NCBI GenBank assembly: GCA_963691705.1
Contig: OY829546.1
Coordinates: 32,706,040-32,770,039, forward strand
Source: Viola odorata
Taxonomy: Eukaryota > Streptophyta > Magnoliopsida > Malpighiales > Violaceae
Direction of reading: 5' to 3'
Length of the DNA stretch: 64,000 nt
A program made the translations under genes and the position numbers. Positions 10,609 to 22,756 of the stretch are shown in pieces. Below the pieces are notes generated by a model. The model had not been told where the DNA came from, ran no database searches, and saw nothing but the letters and a program-made list of their open reading frames with translations. Within the stretch, counting starts at the first letter, position 1, and every line of letters starts with the position of its first letter.

Positions 10609-11640
10609 AGTGTCAACTTTTGTATTTTTCCTAGAAAAAAACTGGTCAAAAATAAACAAATGAAATTGCCTAAGATACCGTGATTGTGAGGCCAACATCA
10701 ATTAAAAATAAATGAATGGAGTAAATTATTACTCCATGAGAGCTCTCCACCAAATCCCATATGATCATAACTTGGCTGTCTTTCCCCTCAAATTATCCTA
10801 TACCTTCTCCTTGACACCTAACTTAGGCACTGCTTTGCTCCACGGTCGATGTGTTGTTGTGCCGGTAACAAAAATGGTGTTTGTAAAAACTGTTAAAGTG
10901 TTTTGTTAAAATATTTACAAAAGTGTTGTTAAATTGTTAAACAACTAAAAATGCTATAAAATGTTACTGTTATTTTATGAATAATTTAGTTATATATAAT
11001 TGTGGATTGTATGATTTTTTTTATATAAAAATAATAAATGAATATAAAGTGAATAAAATAGTAGAATATAATTTTAAAAAATCAAAAAATCAAAAATTAA
11101 AAATTTATATAAAATGTATTTTTAAACATCTTGTTCGTGCTTTTGTTAACTAATTTGAAAAACAACTTCTACTTTCATTGTGTTTGGTAATAGTGTCAAT
11201 ATTCTGAAGAAATATAAAAAAAATTTAGTATCATTGTATAAAGGAAAAAAAATAAAGTTTATGGTTATATTTGTCATTTTAATATGTAAAAGGTGTGTTT
11301 TAAATTGTGTTTTGGAAAGACAACCTTTCACTTGATTTTTTAAAACATGTTTTAGACAAAATTATGGTAGGAGAAAACTACCACAATTAGTTTACCAAAC
11401 ACTTTATGTGTTTAACTTCTTTCTTCTCTTTTTAAAAAAAAAGATGAACACATTGTATTCTTGTTTTTACTATTGATGTATGAGAGAAATCCTTCAAAAA
11501 GATACCCTTGAGCCATTCTTAGCTTATTGAGGTGGGTAGCTTATCTTATTTACCTAAGATGCTACTATGAAGGGAGTAGTAAAGTTTATGGTTATATTTG
11601 TCATTTTCTTCCCACCAAATTCTTTAACTCTTCTTTACTA
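10609..11640. other. AT-rich intergenic DNA, no gene seen
   Basis: Strongly AT-rich with many short runs. A 27-bp string beginning AAAGTTTATGGTTATATTTG occurs at about 11253 and again at about 11581, which may mark a small degenerate repeat. No coding frame of note was found. Confidence 0.5.
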
Positions 11641-11879
11641 ATCCCTCCTTCTTTTATTAAATATCATTTACTATTTGAGCACGCATATTAAGAAGGTTGG
11701 ATGACTCACTATTTCAGATAATTTTACCTTTTACTTTTTCTCGGACGTACGTTAAGACATTAAGGATTAATGTATGCTCGAAAAAAAAGTAAGATTTTTT
11801 TTGGGGTCAAATAGTAAGTTATCTGACCTCTTTAATATGCATGTTTAAGTAAACCACGTTTAATTCTAAACGGAGAGAG
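11641..11879. mobile_element. Stowaway-like MITE
   Basis: The 239-bp unit is flanked by TA at 11639-11640 and 11880-11881. Its ends (ATCCCTCCTTCTTTT and, on the opposite strand, CTCTCTCCGTTTAG) resemble the CTCCCTCCGT ends of Stowaway/mariner elements. The inverted similarity continues inwards over about 55 bp, including GCATATTAA in both arms. It has no coding capacity. The mariner-like element at 59396-63475 has similar ends and could belong to the same superfamily. Confidence 0.55.
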
Positions 11880-11934
11880 TACCTTCTTCTCCCTCACACA
11901 GTACCTCTCCCTTCCTATGCCTTCTGATTACCCC

Positions 11935-12440
11935 CAACATCAGGCCCTCCTGGGTTAGTGTCATTGCCTATGCTCGCGAGGCCTATTTCGAATCCTGGAG
12001 CTCACCAACAAATGTTCCATACCTATCCATCATTACCTGCCAAGGCTTCTTCTCCTCAGCCACTTTGGTTGCAGCCCCCCTACATGGGTGGTGGTGGTGG
12101 TGCGAGGATACCTAGGCCTCTTTTTTTGTCTTACCCTAGTCAGTTTACTGGTCCTTTTCCTATGGCGGCGCAAGGCATTCCTCGTCCTTCTTTTCCACTT
12201 CTTGATTCTCAACCTCCTGGTGTTGTTCCCACTGTACCCTGCATTGCAAATCCTTCATCTTCTGCTTCTGGTCACCAGTTGGCAGGCACTTCTAGCATTG
12301 AGACAGAATTGCCTCCTCCTGGAATCGGTATGCTCAGGGTTTCATGCTAGGTTACTGATACAATGTAAGAATTATTTATTTTTCACTAAAGTTGCATTGG
12401 ATGAGCTTTCTATCATCGGTCAATTCGAGGGAGCGGGTAG
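11935..12440 (+). pseudogene. Fragment resembling pre-mRNA-processing protein 40C (PRP40C-like)
   Basis: The frame at 11958-12350 encodes a P/S-rich peptide with patterns typical of the N-terminal region of plant PRP40C: PPYMGGG, then PFPMAAQGIP, then LLDSQPPGV, HQLAGTSS and ELPPPGIG. The coding part probably stops near a GT donor at about 12329 and intron sequence follows, so this is a genomic copy and not a processed one. It is cut at about 12446, where the truncated Tat element begins. No WW or FF domains are present. The name rests on recognition from memory and needs a database search. Confidence 0.45.
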
Positions 12441-12446
12441 CAATCC

Positions 12447-15430
12447 TTAGGACAGGCGTCGTTTAGATCAGTGAAGTCAATACACATGCGCCACTCTCCG
12501 TTGGGCCTTGGAACGAGGACTGGATTGGCTAACCAGGTCAGATATTGGACTTCTCGGATGAAACCTGCATCTAGAAGTTTTGACATCTCCTTGTCAATGG
12601 CAATTGCCTTTTCTATAGAAAATGCCCGTCGCTTCTGTTGGACTAGTTTGATGCAGGGATCAACGTTAAGTCGGTGCTCCGCTACCTCTCACGAGATACC
12701 AGGCATGTCTGCGGGCTTCCATGCAAATTCTCCTTTGCACTTGTTCAATAACCGAGCTAGCTACATGTTTTCTTCTGGGCTTAGCTTTTCACTAACCAGG
12801 AAGTTTGCCTCCCTGACCCCATTAACGGGGATGGGCACCATCTTGTCCACTGGCTGGGTGCATTTTTCTTCTTTCTGTTCAAAAGGATCCGTCGTCACAC
12901 ATACATACCTGTCGCAACTCTTTTGCGTCATGAGCAGATAACACTCGGCTGCCAGCTTCTGATCGCCTTTAATTGAGACCACTCCATCCCAAGAGGGATA
13001 CTTCAACCTCAAGTGTTTTTGGGATATTGCTGCACCGAAACGATTCAGAAATGGGCGCCCGAGTATGGCGTTATAGGGCAAGGTAAGGTCTACAACCAAG
13101 AACAACAATTCCTCTGATCTTTTGGACGTGTCTTCTCTGAAGTATGTAGGCAGCAGGGTGACTCCAATCACTGGGATAGGAACTCCGTCTACCCCAATTA
13201 TTGGCTTTCTGCAAGGTGTCAGCTCGCTGGCGGGACGTTTCATGAGGTTGTAAGCCTCCAATGAAAATAAGTTTACCGCGCTGCCGTTATCGATAAGGGT
13301 TCTTCTGACTCCATGGTTGCCAATAACGGGTGTGACCACTAATGCATCATTATGCGGAAAAAAGACACCTTTCTCGTCTTCCTTGGAGAAGGACAATACC
13401 ATTCGATCTAGAATGCTTATCGCTTTATTTTTTGCTAACGCACCTTCACGTTTCCGCTTTTCTCTAGTGGTGGGCGTTGACGGCATAGACTCATCGAGAT
13501 ACGGTGTGCCCCCCGCTATGATGTTGATGATGGGAATGTCTTCATCATGGATTGCTAACGTTTCCCTGACCCGCCCACTAGGAGTAGCGTCGTTTCCTGG
13601 GTGTGAGGAGGCGTTTGTCTACTGTCTGGGGCCCTATTCGTCGGGTTATTCCTGGCTTCTTCTCTCGCCTTTGTGGCGAATTCTCTGAGATAGCCCTCTT
13701 CCACTAGACGTTCTATCGCCAACTTTAACTCTCGGCACACGTCTGTGGAGTGACCCTTGACTTTATGGAACTTGCAAAAGGCATTTTCTCTCCCTCCCAT
13801 AATTACCCCCAGTTTCACAGGGGCTGGATAACGGATGGGCAGATTTTGTTGCTGGACGATTGCTAAGATTTCCGCTCTCGGAAGTATGAGGGAAGGAAGA
13901 TCAGTGTCATAGACTCGACCCTTGGGCGGATCTGCTTGTCGCTGAGTGGGGAAGTTGCCGGGTCTTCCCCTTGAAGAGTTGCCTCTTCGCCGGTTCGAGG
14001 CTCTAGAGAGATGATCTTTTCGCTGGGCATAATCATCAATAGAACGACCATTAAGGGATGTGCTGGCAAGTGCGCTAGGTGCGTGGGGTGCGTTTTGTTG
14101 CACGTTTTGAATTTTATCTCTATTTTCTTCCTCCTCCATCCTTACATAATTGTGAGCCTTTAACCTTAGCGCGTCTAAACTCGTTGGGGGGTCCACCATT
14201 AACGTGTCCTGTAATTTTCCATAACAACAGTTTCGTTTCAAGGCTTCCACAGTGAAATCAATGGTGACACCTGGCGTTAACGATATCTCCATATCGAAAC
14301 GACTAAGGAACTCTTTCAGAGATTCTTGGGGCCTTCTGTGTATTTAGAACAAAGCTATAGTGGACTTCCTAATGGGGACAGTCGTGCTGAACTGGCTTCG
14401 AAACTTAGCTTCTAGCTGCGAAAAACTGTCTATGGATCCGGTCGGGAGTCCTTCAAACCAAAGACGTGTGACTCATGACAATATCATGACAAATATCTAG
14501 CACAAGGCCGCATCGCTGTGAGTTTGGAATTGCACGAAGTCTTTCACCTTGTTAAGGTGAGAGATGGGATCTTTCATGCCGTCATAAGACTCCGTGGGGA
14601 GCTTCACGTGCCGATTGACTCTGTGATGCCTTATGCGATAGCTGAACGGATGACCTGCGTTATCATCGGGGATTTCACGAGGATGACGAGGAGGAGAGAT
14701 TTCTAGATGATGCCTTTGGGCTCGTGGATCAGGTGCGTGGTGTCGCCTGGGGATCGACTGCGACTTCTCGGTGAACGGGTTCGATATGTCCTACTACTCG
14801 ATCTTTCGCTGCGTCTGGGGATACGTCCCTAACCATTTCATCTCGCCTGCCACCCCAACATTCCTCTTGAGATATGGGGATTTCTCGCACGTGTGACGCA
14901 GGAGGTTCTACCCGTCCATGAACGAGTTGCGCAAAGCTGACGGGGGTCGTCGTCATGGGCAGGGTCAACGGGGTGCTTCCATGTTGCTAAGGTGATAGCG
15001 GCCGATCAGTGACAATAGACGGGGTAAAAGTAAATATCAAATGAGGAGGAATAATCGATCCTGAGGCATTGGGAGTCGATCCAGCAGCTAATGCGGTCAA
15101 CTAGTCCACTTGGGCACGTAGAGCTAACAAAGAGTTCGCCCAAGGGTTATTTGCGCTATCGATTGCAGATCCCCTCGGTGTGGGAGTAGAAAAACTAGAC
15201 CCAGCCATTTGAGAAGGTAGAGTAGTCATCTGTGGGAATGATGTTCCCGTTGTCGGTCCAAAGAGGAAATTTGTTTGCCCAGAAGGATTTTCTTGTACTG
15301 CGGTAGAAATATTGACAGAAGTAGAAGGAAAAAGTTCCCTACGAGGAGGAAAAATAACGTCATGGGGCTGAGGAGGTGTAGATTCTGAATCAGAAGCCAT
15401 GATCCTTCGATTTCCAGAAAAGGCAGAGCT
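12447..15430 (-). pseudogene. Truncated Tat-type Ty3/gypsy internal region: gag, protease, start of RT
   Basis: Read leftwards from an ATG at 15400: a Ser/Pro-rich gag N-terminus, a retrotransposon gag core at about 14630-14290 (LWFEGLPTGSI, then FSQLEAKF) and a degenerate zinc-knuckle region at about 13790-13700 (CKFHKVKGHSTDVC). The protease follows at about 13400-12950 with LIDNGSAVNLF as active-site motif (DNG in place of DTG, common in this lineage) and an AILGRPFLN motif. The first part of reverse transcriptase follows at about 12770-12447 (WANPVLVPRPNGEWRMCIDF). Several in-frame stops occur, for example near 15101, 14345, 12761 and 12698. The element ends abruptly at about 12447, before the YxDD motif, and RNase H and integrase are missing. 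Confidence 0.85.
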
Positions 15431-15459
15431 TGGTTATTAAGGACGCTCACTTAATTGAA

Positions 15460-15485
15460 CCAAAGCTCTCAATGAAAGCACCAAT
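15460..15485 (-). other. Candidate primer-binding site of the Tat element
   Basis: Reading the minus strand, TGGTGCTTTCATTGAGAG starts three bases after the LTR end. It begins with TGG, as expected for a site complementary to a tRNA 3' CCA. I could not name the tRNA with confidence. Confidence 0.5.
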
Positions 15486-15486
15486 T

Positions 15487-15975
15487 TGATAAGATTCGGA
15501 CTTCTGGAGAGGGGTAGGTGAGGAAAATGGCCGTTCGGAATCTCTGTTCTTAGTGGCCGATGTACCTGCAAAGCGTCGGAGAGGGTCTCTGATGTAGACA
15601 CTCCGATGCTTAAGTTAGTATGGCTATTCAAGATGGCAGGGGTCCGACTGGCAATCTTAGGCTTACCTTTTTACCTTGAGTGGCGAGGTATTTATAGACA
15701 AAATGTGAGTGTTATCTCCAGGGGGTGGGCGTTATCTAGGGAAGATAACGCCCAAGTTCCTCGTGTGACGTCATGTCCTACCTAGGATGGGATAACGCCA
15801 TTAGTGTGGCTAGATAACATGTGAGAGACCCCCCTAATGTCGACCATCCCAGGGTTCCGTGTGAGGTGAAAGGTGGTAACCGTAGAGGTGGACGCCCAGT
15901 GAGAGCTACAGTATTCCGGCCTTAACGCTGGGTGTAAGGACTACAATGCCCTTGGAATTGCTCTTATAGTTATCA
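15487..15975 (-). repeat. 5' LTR of the truncated Tat element
   Basis: On the minus strand it starts TGATAACT at 15975 and ends CTTATCA at 15487. A TATA box lies on the minus strand at 15689-15696. The U5 segment matches the LTRs at 7473-8044 and 22166-22751. It is shorter (489 bp) than those copies (572 and 586 bp), so it has internal deletions. Confidence 0.75.
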
Positions 15976-16678
15976 GATAGGAATCCTTCATTTCCGAAGG
16001 AGTAAGAGTATGTGAAAGCAAAGATAAAACCAGAGAGAACTTCAAACCAGGAGCGACCGACTGTTCTCTCAAAACCCTAAGGAGGGTATTTATTCTACCT
16101 AGAAAATAGTTTGTTGTGGATTTTTAGGGAAAATCAAATCCCAATTATACTTAAATTGTATTTGAAATACTCTCCTCCTCACTAAAGAATCAGATCAAAT
16201 TAGGTAGCGAGGCATATCTCCAATCAGTCCGTGATTAATGATTCAGTCATTAGGGCAGTAAGATCTTCTATCGAAATTACAAGGAAGCAGGTGGTAAATA
16301 CCACTACAATTAAGCTCAATAAATCCCTTGATAGAAGTATTGGATGAGGGAATGATCAGGGAGGTTGTGTGAGGGAGAAAGAGTTTGTATTTTCTTGAAA
16401 CGCTCATAATATTGAAGCAGGTTTTCGTCATCTTTTTGAATGATGGAGATTAGCTGTTTGCGAGTGGTTCTAGCCATGGCTACGGGGTAGTATTTGTCGG
16501 TAAATGCCTTGGACATTTCTTACCATGAGGTGATGCATCTATGATGGAGTTCGTAGAACTATTCTTTTGCATCACCTGAGAGGGAAAAGAGAAAGACCCG
16601 CAATTTGGCATGGTTGATCTCAACATTTGGTAGTTTCATGGCCTCGCAACTAGTAAGAAGCTGTTGAAGGTGTCTGTG
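15976..16678 (-). pseudogene. Athila-like gag remnant, left part
   Basis: The minus strand at about 16650-16320 encodes a gag core: KLPNVEINHAKLRVFLFSLSG, then MSKAFTDKYYP, then LLQYYERFKKIQTLSP and LIQYFYQGIY. This is the retrotransposon gag domain (PF03732) in the form seen in Athila-type elements. Stops interrupt it after LSGDAKE and after FYQGIY. It continues at 18957-19384 to the right, where the N-terminal part lies. The split is caused by the LTR element at 16679-18956. From 15976 to about 16200 no further coding was recognised. Confidence 0.65.
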
Positions 16679-18956
16679 TGATATGCTTCAGCTCGTTGTG
16701 AAATAAACTGTAGGGCATAGCCTCATAAATCACTCAAGAAAACCTTACACAAATTGCTTGCAAGTCGCGCAATGCTTACCGCAATCAACCTTGTGGTTCA
16801 AGTTAAGCGTTTGTTCACAACTGTCGTCACCAGTGCTCAATGAATTAAAACAAGATAAGAGAAGAATTTTAGAAATAAAAGTCTCAGGAAAAATACTGGA
16901 CAAAAGTGAGAAAAGACTCGAAGGAAGGTAAGACTTAAGACACGAGACTCGATAGGACTCGATTGAAGGTTTCAGATTGGGCTCCAAGACAAAATCATTT
17001 TGGCTTGAGCAAATCTTATGAAAACTTGTAAGAAGTAAGGTAAGAGATGAAGGTGAAAGGTTTTGGTCAGGTGGTGATGGAATGGAACAGTTTGGTCACT
17101 CACTCTTGTCACTTTCTAGCTAGCCAAGTTAGGGTAGGGTACATTTGGGTTCTTGTGTTGTACTTCTTTTCTTATCTTTTTTTTTTTTTTGTAGAATCTC
17201 TTTAGGTTTTAGCTGGACAGAAGAGAAGGATTGAAAGGCTAGATGCTAGATGTACTTAGTACCTTGCTACACTAAGCGGTTTCTAGCTAGGTGAAGAGAG
17301 AAGTATACTAGGTGTTGGTTGAGGGAAATTCAGAAAAGGTGAGGTGAGAAGGAGGGGCGCCCATGGCTTGCATTTAATGCAAGAGATGGATGTGTGATGG
17401 TCAGCGATGGAAAGGAAAGGGTTGTTTAATCGGAAACAAAAACTTTCAGGAAATTTGAAATATTTTAAATCAAACTCCCTCACTCTCACTTAAAGGTTGA
17501 AGCTCTTGGATGACCCGGATGAACACCATATGAACATCTTTCTGTTTCTTTGATATTTTGGACTACTAAATGCTGGAATAAAATTCGCCACCTTATATCA
17601 AACGAAACTAGGATGAAAGGAGAACACGTTAGATGCAAGAAACATAGAAATTGATGGAAGAAAACTCAGCTGACACTGTTCACAAGATGAACACTTAAAG
17701 ATGGAAACTTTTACACCTCTCAGCAAAGTTGGCCCAAAAGCATAAAAATTTCAAAAATGCAACGAGAACCCTAGAAAGGAAAACGTTTAAGATACCTTAT
17801 GGAAGGATTTAACACAAACAATGGAAGCTTTTTGGGTGGAAAGATGAAGACACAAGAACGTGAACTCTAAAGCACCAAGAGCTCTGCTACCACTTGATGT
17901 GCTCCAGCTCATTGTGGAATGAACCATAGGGCATGGAGGCTCTTGGTTAGGATCTAGCCTGAGAGATCACACAAATATTGACATAAAACAAATACAAAGG
18001 CATAAAAGGAGGACTCGGAAATGCAGCGGACGGAAGGAAGATAAGATACAAGGGATAGATGGAGGTTACCGTTAGAGTGAAAATGAAGAAAATGGACAAA
18101 ACTGAACACAGCGAATAGTATAGAACATACACGAGACTTGAAGAACACAATGTTGGGAAACAATAGGCGATGCGCACATATATTTCTTACACAAAATAGC
18201 AATCAATGATTACAAAGTTTGATTTCCCAAAGAGAGATAGGGAGGAGTACTCTCAACTTAAGTTATCTCTCTCAAGGAAGGTATGGATGAGTTTAGAGGT
18301 AAACGGGAGGAGTATTCTCACTCTACAATTCACTCACAAAACTAAACTAACTAATGAGAGGAAATGAGCACCTATTTATAGATGTTGGCTAGCGGCATGC
18401 CACTAAGGGCTTAGTGGCAAACCGTTAGCCCTAGCCTTTACAAGATAAAACATAAGTTTTAGAAATTACAAATGTTAAGTTTTGAAATTAAAATTGCCGA
18501 GACTCACGACATTCCGCTAAAGCCGTAGTGACATGTCGCCAGGTTGCGGTCTTCAAAATGCTCTTGGTGTACGTGCGGTTGTCCTCATGGGATGCTAGGT
18601 TTGTGCGTCGAGGCCTCGTGGCTTGTTTGGTCAAGGCATGAAGCCTCCGATAGGTGCGATAGGCTAATGCGGTGGCTGCGATAGGCACGAAGTGTGCTCA
18701 TGTGATGTCCACCTAGGTCATGACTCTTGTGATAGACATGAGTGGTCGCGTAAGTGACTTAAGGCTTGCGATGGAGATATGGCTGACTCATGGCCCTCGG
18801 TATGGTGTACGATGAGCGTCAAGGTCCGGTTCTCGATTTGGTGAGCTTCTCCGGGGATTGTGGCCTTAATCTAAATTGTGAGTCTCTTGACCATGCTTCG
18901 TGTGATTGGGGCTTTGTGGCAAGGTGTCCACTAGTGGTTCTTCCATGATCATATCA
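16679..18956 (-). mobile_element. Compact non-autonomous LTR retrotransposon, TSD CTGTG
   Basis: CTGTG occurs at 16674-16678 and 18957-18961. The candidate 3' LTR (16679-17472) and 5' LTR (17895-18956) both show TGAT...ATCA ends and share their U5 tip (CAGCTC, TTGTG, TAGGGCAT), but otherwise align poorly. A primer-binding site TGGTAGCAGAGC (minus strand, 17892-17881) differs by one base from the initiator-Met type site. A polypurine tract (minus strand GAGAGTGAGGGAGTT) abuts the left LTR at 17473-17487. A minus-strand TATA box lies near 18375. The interior is only about 420 bp with no coding, so it depends on another element. LTR lengths of 794 and 1062 bp and their low similarity are odd and may reflect deletions. 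Confidence 0.6.
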
Positions 18957-19384
18957 CTGTGTGGGTTTTCTTTAGTGACTCCATGAAATGTGGGGAGTTT
19001 ATATCAATGAATTGCCTGACCAACAGTAAACAGGACTAGGTGATAAAATTAACGGTCTGTTCAGGGGCAGCATTGAGGTCTTGGATGGTTTAGTTGTTTA
19101 GGGCTTCAGCCATGATGCCAGGTCTAGAGGGAATGGGTCATTCAGCGTCAAGGTCTTAATGGGAAAGGAAATCGAGATTGTCTAGGTCAAAGAGGGTTCT
19201 TTCGAGGAATGGGACATGAACTTCTCCGATGTCAATGGATGGTTTCCTAGCATGTCTTCTGAGTCTGCTTTTTGTCCTGGTGATCTCAAGGTCGAGTGGC
19301 GTAAGATTCAGTCTAGATATCTTAGTCATACAAACAAAAGAAAGAAAATCAGTACCGTTAGTCCCCGACAACGGCGCCAAAATT
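18957..19384 (-). pseudogene. Athila-like gag remnant, N-terminal part, with PBS
   Basis: The primer-binding site TGGCGCCGTTGTCGGGGAC lies on the minus strand at 19379-19361, four bases or so from the LTR end. It is the classic Athila/Tat-type site. A frame follows (about 19380-19156) and reads on with two stops to 18957, where the inserted LTR element breaks it. The downstream gag core lies at 16320-16650. Confidence 0.65.
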
Positions 19385-20640
19385 TGACAGGTTGTTGAAG
19401 TCGTAAAAAATAATAATAAAACTTATCGCCTAATGCACAAAATGAATTGTGTATAGTAGTAACAGGGTACTAGGGCAAGACGCTTGCTTCTACGTACGAC
19501 ACAAATCAGTAAACTGAAACATGTAACCAAAAGGGGGTTTTAAGTGTGTGAGTGATTAACTACAAATAAAATGGAATAAAACATAATGAATAACGAGGTA
19601 AAATCAATAAGAGATGGTTTCCTAGTAAAGATCTATCTTCGGTTGCATTCACGGTTAGTCGGTCATTGATGCAAGGATATTCTATTCCTAGTTCATAGAT
19701 GTGCTATGGTGTCCAGGTACGTTTAGGTCCCCTACTTTCCTTCGTAAGAGAAATATCTCCAAGGTATGTTTATGGAGAGATCTTGACAATTCGTCATTCC
19801 CTAAGGTATGTTTATAGAGAATACTCGGATGCTCATGAAGAGGAGGAAAGACACATGTAGAGTGAGACACTCAATACGTTCGAGGCACTACCCTAATTGG
19901 TTATTCACTCTAGTTAGATTGGACCAACGACCTGATGACTCTAATCTAGTTGCCCACTCTACCAAGTAACCTCACATAAGAGCTATCGTTACAAAGATAA
20001 CGGTAATTACCTATGTTCAATTATTGGTTGGCCGGACCTCTAACCATTCCTAGATAAATTGACAAGCATGCAATAAATAAGCAAATACCAATGAAGGAAT
20101 TTAGTAAAAATGATTTGACCTCACAACTAACCTATGCAACCTTCGATGACCTTTACTAAAAAAAAGGAATTTAACTACTCATATTAGAAATTAAATAAAC
20201 AAAATAATAATAATAAATAAATTTCATAAAAGAGAAGGGAAGAAACCGCCGCACAACTGAAGCTTAATATTGGCCGGACCTAAAGCTCCAGGATTATTAC
20301 AAAGCTGAAAATGGGCATCGGAGGAGGAAGTATCTAAGTTCGGAAAAACCCAGAGAGGAGAAGAGACCTCAAACCCTAATTTACTAAAGTATATATAGTA
20401 AATAAAAAATAGAATCCTAAGTCTAATAAAATTATGTTTCCTCAATTAGTGTTGCCACAGAGCTGGAGATATGGTAGAAGAATCGACAGATTTGTCGAAT
20501 TTCCTTTTCTGTTACGGACTCCTCAGCTTCTATGAACAATCAGCCGCAGGGCCTCGACACTTAGCATCCTTCAGAATCTAGCTGAAAGTGTGCATTTTTG
20601 TGAATTCCCTTCCCTAAGTCCAAATATGTAAAAAAGAAGG
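19385..20640 (-). repeat. 5' LTR of the Athila-like element (right boundary approximate)
   Basis: The minus strand ends ...CCTGTCA at 19385, immediately before the primer-binding site. A minus-strand TATA-like run (ACTATATATACT) lies near 20395. The interior is AT-rich with no coding. I could not fix the outer end because no partner LTR is present in the window. 20640 is a guess from typical length and base composition. Confidence 0.5.
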
Positions 20641-20749
20641 AAACAGATACAAATCAGTAGCATCAAGATCAAAAGTGGACTAGGAAAAGAGAGGAAAATA
20701 TACATAAAATACACAATATCAAGAGACTTGTGGTAATCTCGAACATTGA

Positions 20750-22165
20750 TGAAGAAAGTTTTGAATAGGATTTGGCGATGTAGATTTGATCATCATTTGG
20801 TCAGCATGATCTAGAGAGGATGATTTTTCTTCAGAGACTGCCACCTTTGCTTTGCCTTTGTCTGTTCTTGAGTACTTTTATAAAGTATGAAGCTTATGTA
20901 GGAGTGTCTCATGGGTTCCATAGTATTTTTCTATTTCAGCAGGGTCTAGTATATAAAGTGTTTAGGTAGTAGGTGGATATGGTTGTATTTTTCCCATGAT
21001 TAGAGTGGAGTAGGAGTAAATATAGGTGAAGGTACATTAGTAGGAGATTGTGAGGGTTTTTCACCTTTTAGTATCTAGATTTGGACTTTGAGAATAGAGA
21101 GCTCTTTTTCTTTTTGTTTAGCTTCAAGACTTAGAGGCATTACAAAGTTGACATCAATTTCAACTTTCTTCAAATAGATTTGGAGTTTTTTTAACAGTTG
21201 GGCGTTTGCTGAGAAACCTTATTCCAATTTTCTTTCAACTTTATCAACGTGGGTAGATAACTGAGTTAGAGTTGTGTTCTGAGTACTAGATTTATCCATC
21301 TTCCAGTTGAGAACTACTTCAGCTGCTGAGATGTGTTGTCTGCCACCTTCTGTATCTTTAGATATGGGAGTAGAGATTTTAGGCATCCTTCTGTTTCCAT
21401 GGTCATCAACAGTTTCCTTTAGAGGAGGAAAATTTGTAGGTGAAAACATAAAAAAATCTCATAATACTAGAAGTAGGGATTCCTTCTTTATCTCCTTGAT
21501 GGCTGCTTTGTAACAAGGCAAAGCCTTAGAAGCAACTAGTGGTAAAGGATCTATCTTCCATGATTTACAAGTGTCTGTTGGTGGTGTAGTCGAAGGATAC
21601 ATCGGTGGTGTAGAATACTTGACAAAATAGTCAATTTTTCTATAAGGTTGGTCGAACATATCTATCTTTAGGTCGCCTTTGTCATGGCATCCTTTGGGGT
21701 TTTTACAAGGTGATTGAGACTTCTTCTTCTACTATGGTATTTTCCATGCAGGGTCATATATATCATCATCGTCGTCGTCTGTTGTGATTGGATTCTAGTA
21801 GCAATTATCACAATCACATGCGTCAAAGAAGTGGTGACTGTTTTCATCTTAGAACATATAAACTAGATTGCCATTAGATTGGAATTGCAAGATTGACGGC
21901 TCTCTTAGTATAACATATCTAGGTGATATCTCCATCATAGGATCATCTAGAGAAATTAGCTCCATCAGCATCTGAGTTTTGAAAACTACAAGCATGGATT
22001 GTTCCTTATCTCGAGTGAATTGGATAGTGACTGCTCCATCATTAGATCTTTTGAATTTGGGCTCACTGGACCATATGGGTCAAGAATTCTCATGGAATTT
22101 TTCATAGTTGGTGACCCATGCATCAAGGAGTAACTTGATGAGCTCTGATCTAGGTATTTAGCGAA
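20750..22165 (-). pseudogene. Decayed pararetrovirus-like polyprotein segment, downstream part
   Basis: Broken minus-strand frames (about 22160-20760) carry the pattern MMEISPRYVI, then a D-rich run, and further down PPMYPSTTPP, FFMFSPTNFPPL and a coiled-coil-like stretch. I associate this order with the region after the movement protein in endogenous Caulimoviridae-type sequences of plants. At least six stops or frame changes occur, so no product is expected. It joins the movement-protein-like part at 22757-23481 once the solo LTR at 22166-22751 is discounted. Identification is from memory and only moderately sure. Confidence 0.45.
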
Positions 22166-22751
22166 TGATAACAATAGACGTAACGTCAGGGGCATTTTCA
22201 TCCTTACACCTCACGATTAGGGACGAAAGGCTGTTGTCCCCACCGGTCGGATAACCTCGAGGCTATCACCTCTCGCGGTACGATGAGCGCTGGGATGGTC
22301 GACATCAGCAGAGGGGGGGTCTCACACGATTATCTAGCCACGCGTACGGCGATATCCTATCCCAGGCAAGGCATGACGTCTCTTGAGGAACGTGGGAGTT
22401 ATCTCACCTAGATAACGCCCCCCCCCCCCAAGTATAACGCAACAATAGCATACTACACTAACGGGGAATTCCTGCCACCTGTCAGACCCGTTATCACTCT
22501 TGAATAACGTCATTCTCCCAGAAAATACTCAATATTCCGCCTATAAATACTCCCATGATCAGGGGAGAAGGTAAGCCCAAGATCGCTGACCAAAGCTCTG
22601 CTATTTTCACTACCCTTACTGACTTAAACATCGGAGTGTTCATGCCGGAGACCCCCTCCGGCGCTTTACAGGTACATCGGATGACAGTGAACAGTGAACC
22701 CAGGACTTCATCTTCCCCATCTGCCCTTCGGCAGAAACTCGAATCTTATCA
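22166..22751 (+). repeat. Solo LTR of the Tat family, TSD GCGAA
   Basis: It starts TGATAACAAT and ends CTTATCA, with GCGAA at 22161-22165 and 22752-22756. TATAAATA lies at 22543-22550. A perfect 7-bp stem with a 5-base loop (GCCGGAG-ACCCC-CTCCGGC) lies at 22644-22662. It belongs to the same family as the LTRs at 7473 and 15487. Confidence 0.88.
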
Positions 22752-22756
22752 GCGAA

